NCBI GenBank assembly: GCA_002691725.1
Contig: NZIT01000060.1
Span: 20,228-26,325 of the forward strand
Direction: 5' to 3'
DNA from: SAR116 cluster bacterium
GTDB lineage: Bacteria > Pseudomonadota > Alphaproteobacteria > Puniceispirillales > UBA1172
DNA length: 6,098 nucleotides
This document shows, piece after piece, positions 1 to 6,098 of the stretch (position 1 is the first letter of the stretch; each line of letters opens with the position of its first letter). The notes under the pieces are model-generated. The model did no database searches and had not been told where the DNA came from. It saw only the letters and a program-made list of their open reading frames with translations. The translations under genes and the position numbers were made by a program.

Positions 1-1
1 T

Positions 2-1174
2 CATAAGGATGTTGTCATTATTGGTGCTGGTGCGGCTGGATTATTTGCGGCAAGTATCGCGGCGGCAAGAGGCAAATCCGTATTACTATTAGATCACCGG
101 CAAAAGATTGGTGAGAAAATTCGGATATCAGGTGGCGGCCGTTGTAATTTTACCAATATGTATTCGCGCCCTGACAATTTTATTTCAGCAAACCCGCATT
201 TCGTCAAATCAGCATTAGCCGGATATACGCCAGATGACTTTATCGCCCTTGTTGAACGCTATGGCATTGCCTTTCACGAAAAGAAATTTGGCCAATTATT
301 TTGTGACGAAAGCGCCCAGGATATCATTGACATGCTGTTAGCGGAATGCCGCCGCTATGATGTGAAAACGGGGTTTGGCAGGACGATCAAAAGCATCAAT
401 AAGCAGGCTGATCAGTTCACGGTTATGACAGACACAGATACTATCACCGCACCAGCCGTGATGATAGCAACAGGCGGCTTGTCCATCCCCAAGATTGGCG
501 CGACTGGATTTGGCTATGATATCGCAAAGCAATTCGGCATGGATATCATTGAGCCACGGCCAGCGCTCGTTCCCATGACCTTTACTGACACGCTCAAATC
601 CCTTTGTGCAGAGTTATCTGGTCTATCGGTGGAGGCGCTTGTTAGTTATGGCAATACTCAATTTGCCGAGGGGTTATTATTCACGCATCGTGGGTTAACC
701 GGGCCTTCTATTTTGCAAATCTCATCTTATTGGCACGAAGGTGAGGCGATTAATATTGATCTGGTGCCTGATCACCGCATGGCTGATGCGATGATCAAAG
801 CCAAGCACAGCCACCCAAAACAGATCATTCAAACGCATCTATCCCAATATATGCCAAAGCGGCTAGCGCAGGAGTTATGCGCGCATCATCAGCTCTCAGG
901 GCGGCTCGCCGATATTCAGAACAAAGCCCTAACAGCGATAGGTGAGCAGATTAATCATTGGCGCGTTAAGCCTGCCGGAACTGAGGGCTATCGAACGGCG
1001 GAAGTCACGCTTGGCGGTGTAGATACGGCGCAATTATCATCACATGACATGCAGTCTAAAACCTGTACGGGGCTTTATTTCATTGGTGAGGTTGTTGACG
1101 TAACTGGCCACTTGGGCGGACATAATTTTCAATGGGCATGGTCATCAGCCTATGCCGCCGCTAGCAGAGTATAA
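2..1174 (+). CDS. HI0933/YhiN-family FAD-dependent flavoprotein (5' partial)
   Basis: The frame is open to the left edge, so the first in-frame ATG at 158 is internal. 390 residues are visible and the true start is probably only a few codons outside. Counting from the codon at position 2, residues 4-13 carry the dinucleotide-binding glycine motif (VVIIGAGAAG), and residues 37-52 carry the family signature around SGGGRCNFTN. Near the C-terminus are GLYFIGEVVDVTGHLGG and FQWAWSSAYAA, which closely resemble E. coli YhiN and close the FAD site. The family (HI0933_like, including BaiN) binds FAD and is annotated as NAD(P)/FAD-dependent oxidoreductase; the physiological substrate of most members is unknown. 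BaiN of bile-acid clostridia is a relative, but that role should not be transferred here. The length matches the family and no frameshift is visible. It converges on the aldehyde dehydrogenase gene and appears to end at the shared terminator. Confidence 0.94.
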   Translation, partial: HKDVVIIGAGAAGLFAASIAAARGKSVLLLDHRQKIGEKIRISGGGRCNFTNMYSRPDNFISANPHFVKSALAGYTPDDFIALVERYGIAFHEKKFGQLFCDESAQDIIDMLLAECRRYDVKTGFGRTIKSINKQADQFTVMTDTDTITAPAVMIATGGLSIPKIGATGFGYDIAKQFGMDIIEPRPALVPMTFTDTLKSLCAELSGLSVEALVSYGNTQFAEGLLFTHRGLTGPSILQISSYWHEGEAINIDLVPDHRMADAMIKAKHSHPKQIIQTHLSQYMPKRLAQELCAHHQLSGRLADIQNKALTAIGEQINHWRVKPAGTEGYRTAEVTLGGVDTAQLSSHDMQSKTCTGLYFIGEVVDVTGHLGGHNFQWAWSSAYAAASRV

Positions 1175-1192
1175 ATCTGTCAAATCGGCAAG

Positions 1193-1312
1193 GATAAAAA
1201 TGCCAGCTTAGCGCTTATATCAAGCCTGACCAAGCTGGGCTAGACTAGACTGGGCCAGACCGGGCTAAGCAGGGCTAAGCAGGGCTAGATTAGGCTAAGC
1301 TGGCTTTTTATC
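1193..1312. terminator. Long-span inverted repeat, probable bidirectional terminator
   Basis: GCCAGCTTAGC at 1202-1212 is the exact reverse complement of GCTAAGCTGGC at 1294-1304. The match continues outward through the A-run at 1196-1200 and the T-run at 1305-1309 to GAT/ATC, giving 19 paired positions (1193-1212 with 1294-1312) and one unpaired T at 1201. Reading rightward, the stem is followed directly by TTTTTA; reading leftward it is followed by ATTTTTA. It lies between two convergent genes, as expected for an intrinsic terminator serving both. The odd part is the 81-base interior, far longer than a normal terminator loop and mostly filled by a 10-bp repeat. GCTTAGC of the left arm can also pair with GCTAAGC copies at 1264-1270 and 1274-1280, but only the outer copy gives the full stem next to the T-run. 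The terminator role is inferred. Confidence 0.6.
1235..1299. repeat. Degenerate 10-bp tandem repeat (minisatellite-like)
   Basis: Six units with consensus close to CNGGGCTARR can be aligned: 1235-1244 CTGGGCTAGA, 1250-1259 CTGGGCCAGA, 1260-1269 CCGGGCTAAG, 1270-1279 CAGGGCTAAG, 1280-1289 CAGGGCTAGA and 1290-1299 TTAGGCTAAG. A 5-base half unit (CTAGA, 1245-1249) duplicates the end of the first unit. The last unit runs into the right arm of the inverted repeat, so the array shares its core with the terminator stem. The array is non-coding and lies wholly between the stop codons of two convergent genes. It probably grew by slippage or unequal recombination; function, if any, is unknown. Confidence 0.75.
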
Positions 1313-1321
1313 GCATTCGGT

Positions 1322-2743
1322 TTAGCCAAAATGAAGGGTTTTGACTTCCTGATAATCCTCAAGCCCATGCAAGCCGCCCTCACGGCCATTGCCTGATTGC
1401 TTATAACCGCCAAAAGGTGAGCCATAATTAAAGCCGCCCCCATTGATATGAACAGCTCCTGCCCGCAACTGGCTTGCCACCCGTTCAGCGCGATCAGCAT
1501 CACCTGTTTGCAGATACGCAGCAAGGCCATATGGCGTATCATTAGCGATAGCAATCGCATCATCCTCATCCTCGAACGGAATGATGACCAGAACCGGGCC
1601 AAAGATTTCTTGCCGAGCGATATCCATATCATTGCTGACATCGGCAAATATGGTTGGTTTAACAAACCAGCCTTTATCAAAACCATCGGGGCGACCTGTG
1701 CCACCAGTTAACAGCTTAGCGCCCTCATCAATACCTTTTTGAATCATGCCTTGGACGCGGTCGAATTGTATCTGATCAAACAGCGGGCCAATATGATCAC
1801 CATCCTGGCTTGGGTCGCCTACACTCTGGCCTTCGGCGGCGGCTTTGGCAATCGCCAGCACCTCATCATAACATGACCGTTCAACCAGCAGACGAGTTGG
1901 CGCATCACATGACTGACCTGTGTTATACATACATTCCAGCACAGATGCTTTTACCTTATCCTCTAAATCACAATCAGCAAAAACCAGATTTGGTGATTTA
2001 CCGCCTAATTCAAGCGTCACGCGCTTCACGGTTTCAGCAGCATCTTTGGTCACCGCAATACCGGCACGTGTTGAGCCAGTAAACGACATCATCTGAATAT
2101 CTTTGTGCCGTGACATCGCCGCCCCAACCGTTGGGCCTTCGCCTTGCACCAGATTAAAGACGCCAGCAGGATATCCGGCAGCATCAACAATCTCAGCATA
2201 AATTGCGCCAGATATCGGCGTATGCTCGGATGGCTTAAGCACGCATGCGCACCCTGTGGCAAGAGCGGGGATGACTTTCAATGTCACCTGATTCATTGGC
2301 CAGTTCCATGGTGTGATCAGACCGCAAACGCCTATCGGCTCACGCATCATGACATCGCCATTAGCCAGCGTCTCGCGTGTGTCCTGGGCGCTAAGAGCAT
2401 CAATAAAGCCCTGCAAATGTCCAATAGCGGCATCGGCTTGCGCGTCTCTGGACATGGTCATGGGGGCACCCATTTCGGTGCTCATCGCCTCAGCCAGATC
2501 ATCAAAGCGAGCTTTCGTTGCCGACATCAAAGCATGCAGCAAATCAAGCCGGTCTGATTTTGAGGTTTTAGAAAAATGCACAAAGGCGGCATTAGCAGCA
2601 GCAACAGCGCGGTCAACATCGTCCTCATTGCCTAGGATAATAGTGCCAATTTGTGCCTCAGTGGCCGGGTTCAAGACGTGAAACTCCGTTGTACTGATCG
2701 GGGTTACCCATTCTCCGTCCACGTAATGTTTTGTTAAATCCAT
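1322..2743 (-). CDS. NAD(P)-dependent aldehyde dehydrogenase (ALDH superfamily)
   Basis: This is a complete 473-residue protein, the usual length for the superfamily. It oxidises an aldehyde to the carboxylic acid, probably in the cytoplasm. Visible motifs in order: TPWNWP with the oxyanion-hole Asn147; KPSE (170-173) contacting the cofactor ribose; the FTGSTRAG coenzyme loop (221-228); ELGGKSP with the general-base Glu245; NTGQSC with the nucleophile Cys279; EIFGPV (379-384) with the ribose-binding glutamate; and the C-terminal PFGGYKQSGNGRE segment. The wording around the cysteine (QSCDAPTRLLV) recalls the CddD / 3-succinoylsemialdehyde-pyridine dehydrogenase branch, so a semialdehyde or oxo-fatty-aldehyde substrate is possible, but that is inference. 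The ATG at 2743 is preceded by purine-rich GGGAAGGATAGG (2749-2760 on the complement), supporting this start. The gene is divergent from the transporter at 2961 and appears monocistronic, ending just before the inverted-repeat terminator. Confidence 0.96.
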   Translation of the reverse strand: MDLTKHYVDGEWVTPISTTEFHVLNPATEAQIGTIILGNEDDVDRAVAAANAAFVHFSKTSKSDRLDLLHALMSATKARFDDLAEAMSTEMGAPMTMSRDAQADAAIGHLQGFIDALSAQDTRETLANGDVMMREPIGVCGLITPWNWPMNQVTLKVIPALATGCACVLKPSEHTPISGAIYAEIVDAAGYPAGVFNLVQGEGPTVGAAMSRHKDIQMMSFTGSTRAGIAVTKDAAETVKRVTLELGGKSPNLVFADCDLEDKVKASVLECMYNTGQSCDAPTRLLVERSCYDEVLAIAKAAAEGQSVGDPSQDGDHIGPLFDQIQFDRVQGMIQKGIDEGAKLLTGGTGRPDGFDKGWFVKPTIFADVSNDMDIARQEIFGPVLVIIPFEDEDDAIAIANDTPYGLAAYLQTGDADRAERVASQLRAGAVHINGGGFNYGSPFGGYKQSGNGREGGLHGLEDYQEVKTLHFG

Positions 2744-2748
2744 GACTA

Positions 2749-2760
2749 CCTATCCTTCCC
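2749..2760 (-). promoter_or_regulatory. Ribosome binding site of the aldehyde dehydrogenase gene
   Basis: On the minus strand the ATG at 2743 is preceded by GGGAAGGATAGG. The AAGGA core lies 9 bases and the final AGG 5 bases upstream of the start. Either can pair with the 16S rRNA tail, and this supports the chosen start. Confidence 0.6.
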
Positions 2761-2799
2761 TATCATCTATCAGATGCTACTATGTATTTTTGTGATATT

Positions 2800-2829
2800 A
2801 GCCTACGTATGGTGATGTTGATATGTCAA
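2800..2829 (-). promoter_or_regulatory. Candidate promoter of the aldehyde dehydrogenase gene
   Basis: On the minus strand a perfect consensus -35 hexamer TTGACA lies at 2829-2824. At an 18-base spacing the best -10 is only TAGGCT (2805-2800), which matches half the consensus; a better TAATAT sits too far away, at 23 bases. The -35 is therefore convincing as a string but the promoter as a whole is weak. The -35 overlaps the near-palindrome TTGATATGTCAA (2818-2829), a possible operator. Transcription would start roughly 50 bases before the ATG. The assignment is inferred from sequence only. Confidence 0.3.
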
Positions 2830-2891
2830 GATGTGACGTTAGGACGGCGCTGATTTCAGCCAATAAATCATTGTCTTCACGACATCGTTAT

Positions 2892-2921
2892 TTGATGGAC
2901 ATTACATTGCGCCTATAAAAT
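2892..2921 (+). promoter_or_regulatory. Candidate sigma70-type promoter of the DMT transporter gene
   Basis: TTGATG at 2892-2897 (-35) is followed after 16 bases by TATAAA at 2914-2919 (-10); TAAAAT at 2916-2921 at 18 bases is an alternative. Both elements match consensus well and are spaced normally. The predicted start lies near 2927, giving a short leader of about 34 bases before the ATG at 2961. This is the best promoter candidate in the divergent gap. Confidence 0.5.
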
Positions 2922-2960
2922 AACAAACTTCATGAAGAATAATGGTGATCGGGGCCTGAT

Positions 2961-3875
2961 ATGGATACTACCGCCGGACATCGCCGTGACCTTTGGATAG
3001 GTATTCTGTTCATGGGAATTGCGGCGGCGCTGTTTCCGGTGAAAGATGCGTTTGTCAAGGCGGCATCGGGATCAATCACACCAGTTGAAGCGACACTGGT
3101 TTATTATTTTACTCAAGGCGTGATCACTTTGCTCTGGTCATTAGGGCTCAAAACCCGGCGGCGTTTTGGTCAGCTATTTATGTCCCTAAGACCGCTGTTT
3201 CTTATCCGGACTATGTTTCAGGTTCTCACTATCATTCTGTTTTTTATATCTATCCAAAACGCCAATTTAGCCGAATCGGTCATTCTCTTTACGTCCAATG
3301 CGCTGTTTTTGGTTGTGCTTTCATGGCTGATTTTGAAAGAAAGCATGAGCCTTCGTAAAATGGCCGTGACGTGCCTCGGCTTTGTCGGTGTTTTGATTGT
3401 CATGAGCCCGCATATCCACAGCTTTGGCAATGCTTATCTGTGGTATGCTTTTGCTTCTGCCTTTACATTTGCAATATATTTACTGACAACGAAGACGCTG
3501 GGCAAAACTTACCCGCCTCGAGAAATGCTTTTGGTTGATGGCGTTTTAGGCACATGCCTCTGCCTCATTTGTCTCTTGGTGTGGACGTTCATCACCAATA
3601 TTGAGATCACCTTGATCGGGGCAGCGCCGCGATTAATTGGGTTTTTGGTATTGTCGGGGATGATCGGAACTGTCTCTGCGTTACTCGTTGTCATAGCCAT
3701 GAAAAAGGCGCCAGCCTCAGTTGTTGCGCCGCTTGGTTATGTTGAGATCGTCAGTGCCGCCATCATCGGATATCTGTTTTTCAAGGAAACAATCGGCTTC
3801 ACCACCATCATTGGGTGCATGATCATTCTTGGCATGTCTTGGTTGTCGGGCAGGATAGAGACGAGTAAGCCCTAG
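2961..3875 (+). CDS. DMT superfamily (EamA/RhaT-type) membrane transporter
   Basis: This is a complete 304-residue, strongly hydrophobic protein with about ten predicted membrane helices (roughly 11-29, 43-62, 77-98, 104-126, 132-149, 156-176, 190-211, 224-246, 252-273, 279-296). It is built as two EamA-type halves of five helices each (about 12-148 and 158-296). The equivalent positions LKES (125-128) and FKET (274-277), at the ends of the fourth helices of each half, mark the internal duplication typical of the family. Members are inner-membrane drug/metabolite exporters or permeases for amino acids, nucleotides, cofactors and similar small molecules; the substrate here cannot be read from sequence. 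The ATG at 2961 has a weak GGGG six bases upstream and places a short basic N-terminus (HRRD) before helix 1, as usual for the family. It is divergent from the aldehyde dehydrogenase and convergent with the ProC-like gene, 13 bases between stop codons. Confidence 0.94.
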   Translation: MDTTAGHRRDLWIGILFMGIAAALFPVKDAFVKAASGSITPVEATLVYYFTQGVITLLWSLGLKTRRRFGQLFMSLRPLFLIRTMFQVLTIILFFISIQNANLAESVILFTSNALFLVVLSWLILKESMSLRKMAVTCLGFVGVLIVMSPHIHSFGNAYLWYAFASAFTFAIYLLTTKTLGKTYPPREMLLVDGVLGTCLCLICLLVWTFITNIEITLIGAAPRLIGFLVLSGMIGTVSALLVVIAMKKAPASVVAPLGYVEIVSAAIIGYLFFKETIGFTTIIGCMIILGMSWLSGRIETSKP

Positions 3876-3888
3876 CCTTAACGCCCCT

Positions 3889-4623
3889 TCAATCGGCGAC
3901 TTGGCTTAGCCTTGAAAGCCCGTCATGGACATTTGCCTTGAGCCTGATTTCTTCAAAATACAGCCGCAGACGTTGATTAAATCCATCAGGCGTGTTTAAG
4001 GCCGCGATCAAGTCATCGCTTGCCATTCCATTTAGACTAGAGGCAATGAGTTGACGTAAAAATGGCTCCGCCTTATTGGCGTCACCGCCATGCTGATCCA
4101 CCCACTCTGCCGCCGCTGCGACCATGACCGCAACAGGTGACAAGATCGCCTGCGCCGCCAGAAAAGCATCACACTCGGCGCTATCCGTGATGGCAATAAT
4201 GCTATCGCTATCCCCAAAGATACGCTCGACAGGCGCCGCATCACCCATCACCAAAATTGGCGACCCGCCACCAGCAATCGCCGGAAAAGGGATCATAATC
4301 GTCGTCGCCGGCGCCGGTGATACCAACCGCGCCAATGCATCCAGATCACAACCTGCCATCAAAGATATGATAATATGATCAGGGCGAAACCTAAGCGCGG
4401 TCAAGGCAGCCGCCGCCACATCATGATTAAGCGCAATAAACACAATATCGCTATGGTCCAGCACATGTTGATTTTCGGCGATAGTGATATTGGGGAACGC
4501 CTTGGCTAGACGCTGTGATTGCGCCGCGCTACGTTTGGATATGGTGATATCATGGCCAGCTTTAGCCAGCCCCGTTGCCACCGCGCTTCCTATATTTCCT
4601 ATCCCCACGACACCACATCGCAT
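3889..4623 (-). CDS. Pyrroline-5-carboxylate reductase-like NAD(P)-binding oxidoreductase
   Basis: From the ATG at 4623 this is a 244-residue protein. An N-terminal Rossmann fold begins at once with CGVVGIGNIGSA (glycines 7, 9 and 12), and Lys30/Arg31 after the second strand suggest NADP preference. The layout follows ProC: IISLMAGC (85-92) corresponds to the ISIAAG strand, IMIPFPAIAGGG (109-120) to the RxMPNxPA catalytic loop, and LNTPDGFNQRL (209-219) to the helical dimerisation region with TSPGGTT. The usual MPN and PGGTT wording is altered, so true P5C reductase activity is doubtful; another imine or keto reduction, or a non-proline role, is possible. An in-frame ATG at 4653 would add ten polar residues. 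I prefer 4623 because AAGGA (4631-4635, complement) lies seven bases upstream and the Rossmann strand then starts the protein. It follows serA on the same strand with no terminator between them, so co-transcription is likely. Confidence 0.82.
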   Translation of the reverse strand: MRCGVVGIGNIGSAVATGLAKAGHDITISKRSAAQSQRLAKAFPNITIAENQHVLDHSDIVFIALNHDVAAAALTALRFRPDHIIISLMAGCDLDALARLVSPAPATTIMIPFPAIAGGGSPILVMGDAAPVERIFGDSDSIIAITDSAECDAFLAAQAILSPVAVMVAAAAEWVDQHGGDANKAEPFLRQLIASSLNGMASDDLIAALNTPDGFNQRLRLYFEEIRLKANVHDGLSRLSQVAD

Positions 4624-4630
4624 GGCACTA

Positions 4631-4635
4631 TCCTT
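4631..4635 (-). promoter_or_regulatory. Ribosome binding site choosing the start of the ProC-like gene
   Basis: AAGGA on the minus strand sits seven bases before the ATG at 4623, the ideal distance. A competing AGGAAG (4662-4667, complement) precedes the upstream ATG at 4653 by eight bases and nearly abuts the serA stop at 4669-4671. Both starts are possible; the downstream one fits the family better. Confidence 0.5.
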
Positions 4636-4668
4636 ATGGTTATGTTGCGGCATATGCTATTCTTCCTG

Positions 4669-6098
4669 TCATAGAGAATCGGGAAATGCCAACGCTTTCA
4701 CTTGCCGGAATTGCCCTGTCTGAATGAGTTGATCCAAGACCCTGGCAGGCACTGGCGCATCCAGATAAAGCAAGCCGATCGCCTCGCCGCCTTCGGCTTC
4801 CCGGCCAAGGGTGAAATTAGCAATATTGCACCCACCTTCGCCCAAGGTTTTACCAAGAATACCAATAATCCCCGGCACATCTTCGTTAGCGGTATATAGC
4901 ATATGTTCACCAATTTCAGCATCAATATTAATCCCCTTGATCTGAATAAAGCGCGGCTTGCCATCGCTAAAGACCGTTCCGGCAACAGACCGCTTAAAGC
5001 GTTCAGTGATGACCGTGACTTTGACATAGCCTTCAAAAACACCCGATTTGTCCTGATTGGTTGTACTGATATGAATACCGCGCGCCGCCGCAATAATCGG
5101 TGCTGAGACCATATTAACATCAGGATTAGCCGAACTCAGAACGCCAGCCATTAATGCTGAGCTAAGCGCTGGTATGTTCATTTCCGTCACCGCACCATCA
5201 TAGAGAATATGAATGCTTTTGATCGGATCATCAGACATCTGACCAACAAAAGCACCAAGACTGCCAACAAGTTTCAGCCAAGGCGTCATGATCTTTGCCT
5301 CCTCAGCGCTAACAGACGGCATATTAATCGCGTTAGTCACCGCACCAGTGAGCAAGTAATCCGACATTTGCTCAGCAATTTGGAGTGCCACTTTTTCCTG
5401 CGCCTCAAGCGTCGCCGCCCCCAGATGCGGAGTGCAGACAACATTAGGCAAATTAAACAGATGATTATCCAGTGCTGGTTCTTCGGCAAAAACATCAAAC
5501 GCCGCCCCAGCCACATGACCCGATGTGATAAGATCAGCAAGTGCCGCTTCATCAACCAGACCACCTCTGGCACAATTGATAATGCGGACACCGGGTTTGG
5601 TTTTCAGCATATTTTCTCTGCTAAGAATATTATCGGTTTGATCTGTTAGTGGCACATGCAGGGTGATAAAATCAGCACGTGATAACAGCTCATCCAGCTC
5701 AACTTTTTCAACCCCCATGGTTTTGGCTTTATCCTCGCTCAAGAACGGATCATAAGCAATGACGCGCATATTCAACCCTCTGCCGCGATTACAAACAATG
5801 CCGCCAATATTACCAGCACCGATGACGCCAAGCGTTTTATGTGATAACTCAACCCCCATAAAGCGTGACTTTTCCCATTTGCCCGATTGCGTCGAGGCAT
5901 TGGCCTCAGGGATTTGCCGAGCCACCGCAAACATCATCGCGATAGCATGTTCGGCGGTCGTAATCATATTCCCAAACGGCGTATTCATGACGATGATGCC
6001 TTGCCGTGATGCCGCCGCCCGGTCAATATTATCAACGCCGATACCAGCGCGGCCAATGACCTTCAGCCGATCTGTTGCCGCTAGCAGCTTTTCCGTTA
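4669..6098 (-). CDS. serA: D-3-phosphoglycerate dehydrogenase, long ACT-domain form (5' partial)
   Basis: The enzyme oxidises 3-phosphoglycerate to 3-phosphohydroxypyruvate with NAD, the first committed step of phosphorylated serine synthesis, in the cytoplasm. The frame stays open past the first internal ATG (5988) to the right edge, and the extra codons read LKVIGRAGIGVDNID, a hallmark of the enzyme. So 475 residues are visible and about 50 are missing compared with the usual 525-530. Counting from the codon ending at 6096: the NAD-binding VIGAGNIG has glycines at 93, 95 and 98, with Asp116 closing the next strand. The catalytic residues are Arg177 (NCARGGLVDE), Glu205 (FAEEP) and His224 (TPHLGAAT). 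An intervening allosteric domain (about 270-386) and a C-terminal ACT domain (about 395-471, with DVPGIIGILGKTLGEGG) follow. Members with this architecture are often serine-inhibited, but that is not visible here. The ProC-like gene follows directly downstream. Confidence 0.96.
   Translation of the reverse strand, partial: TEKLLAATDRLKVIGRAGIGVDNIDRAAASRQGIIVMNTPFGNMITTAEHAIAMMFAVARQIPEANASTQSGKWEKSRFMGVELSHKTLGVIGAGNIGGIVCNRGRGLNMRVIAYDPFLSEDKAKTMGVEKVELDELLSRADFITLHVPLTDQTDNILSRENMLKTKPGVRIINCARGGLVDEAALADLITSGHVAGAAFDVFAEEPALDNHLFNLPNVVCTPHLGAATLEAQEKVALQIAEQMSDYLLTGAVTNAINMPSVSAEEAKIMTPWLKLVGSLGAFVGQMSDDPIKSIHILYDGAVTEMNIPALSSALMAGVLSSANPDVNMVSAPIIAAARGIHISTTNQDKSGVFEGYVKVTVITERFKRSVAGTVFSDGKPRFIQIKGINIDAEIGEHMLYTANEDVPGIIGILGKTLGEGGCNIANFTLGREAEGGEAIGLLYLDAPVPARVLDQLIQTGQFRQVKALAFPDSL

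Noticed and set aside
1285..1704. 139-codon - strand frame overlapping the 3' part of the aldehyde dehydrogenase and the repeat gap.
   Set aside because: It overlaps the conserved ALDH in another frame, contains no motif, and runs through the tandem repeat; a frameshift is not needed because the ALDH is intact.
2764..2776. Small hairpin CATCT-ATC-AGATG in the leader of the aldehyde dehydrogenase gene, considered as a riboswitch or thermosensor.
   Set aside because: A 5-bp stem with three-base loop is too small and does not cover the ribosome binding site or start codon.
2932..3000. 22-codon ATG-initiated reading frame overlapping the start of the transporter gene, a possible leader peptide.
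   Set aside because: It has no ribosome binding site of note, no regulatory codon run and no associated attenuator hairpin; its overlap with the real start looks accidental.
4698..5120. 140-codon - strand frame inside serA, considered as a sign of a frameshift.
   Set aside because: serA reads continuously through the intervening and ACT domains in its own frame, so this is a shadow frame.
5209..5649. 146-codon + strand open frame opposite serA.
   Set aside because: It lies wholly antisense to a clearly conserved enzyme, has no recognisable domain and a composition rich in Arg, His and Asn typical of a shadow frame.
1..6098. Mobile element, phage, CRISPR, toxin-antitoxin or defence system.
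   Set aside because: All five genes are metabolic or transport genes, there are no terminal repeats, integrases or repeat-spacer arrays, and composition looks even across the window.

Overview
This 6.1 kb window looks like ordinary chromosomal DNA from a Gram-negative bacterium, most likely an alphaproteobacterium. The clues are a long-form SerA whose C-terminal wording resembles alphaproteobacterial enzymes, an HI0933/YhiN-type flavoprotein, roughly 50% GC, and tightly packed genes. A marine SAR116-like lineage would fit, but that is a guess from general impression and no marker gene proves it. I see no transposase, integrase, phage gene, CRISPR array, tRNA or rRNA.

Layout from left to right. 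(1) The + strand holds an HI0933/YhiN-family FAD flavoprotein that lacks only its first few codons at the left edge (to 1174). (2) Positions 1175-1321 form a convergent gap. It holds a degenerate 10-bp tandem repeat enclosed by a long inverted repeat with T-tracts on both strands, read here as a bidirectional terminator. (3) On the - strand, 1322-2743 encodes an NAD(P)-dependent aldehyde dehydrogenase with all catalytic residues present. (4) A 217-bp divergent intergenic region (2744-2960) holds candidate promoters for both flanking genes. (5) On the + strand, 2961-3875 encodes a ten-helix DMT/EamA transporter. (6) On the - strand, read from the right edge, serA (D-3-phosphoglycerate dehydrogenase, N-terminus cut off by the window) is followed after a very short gap by a pyrroline-5-carboxylate-reductase-like Rossmann protein. 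That protein ends 13 bases from the transporter stop.

Functionally, serA makes the committed step from glycolysis to serine, and the ProC-like gene is probably co-transcribed with it. The aldehyde dehydrogenase and the transporter share a divergent control region and could handle related compounds, but no substrate can be read from the sequence. I did not find a convincing undescribed system. The points most worth a second look are the 10-bp repeat inside the terminator and the ProC-like protein, which lacks the usual catalytic-loop wording of its family.
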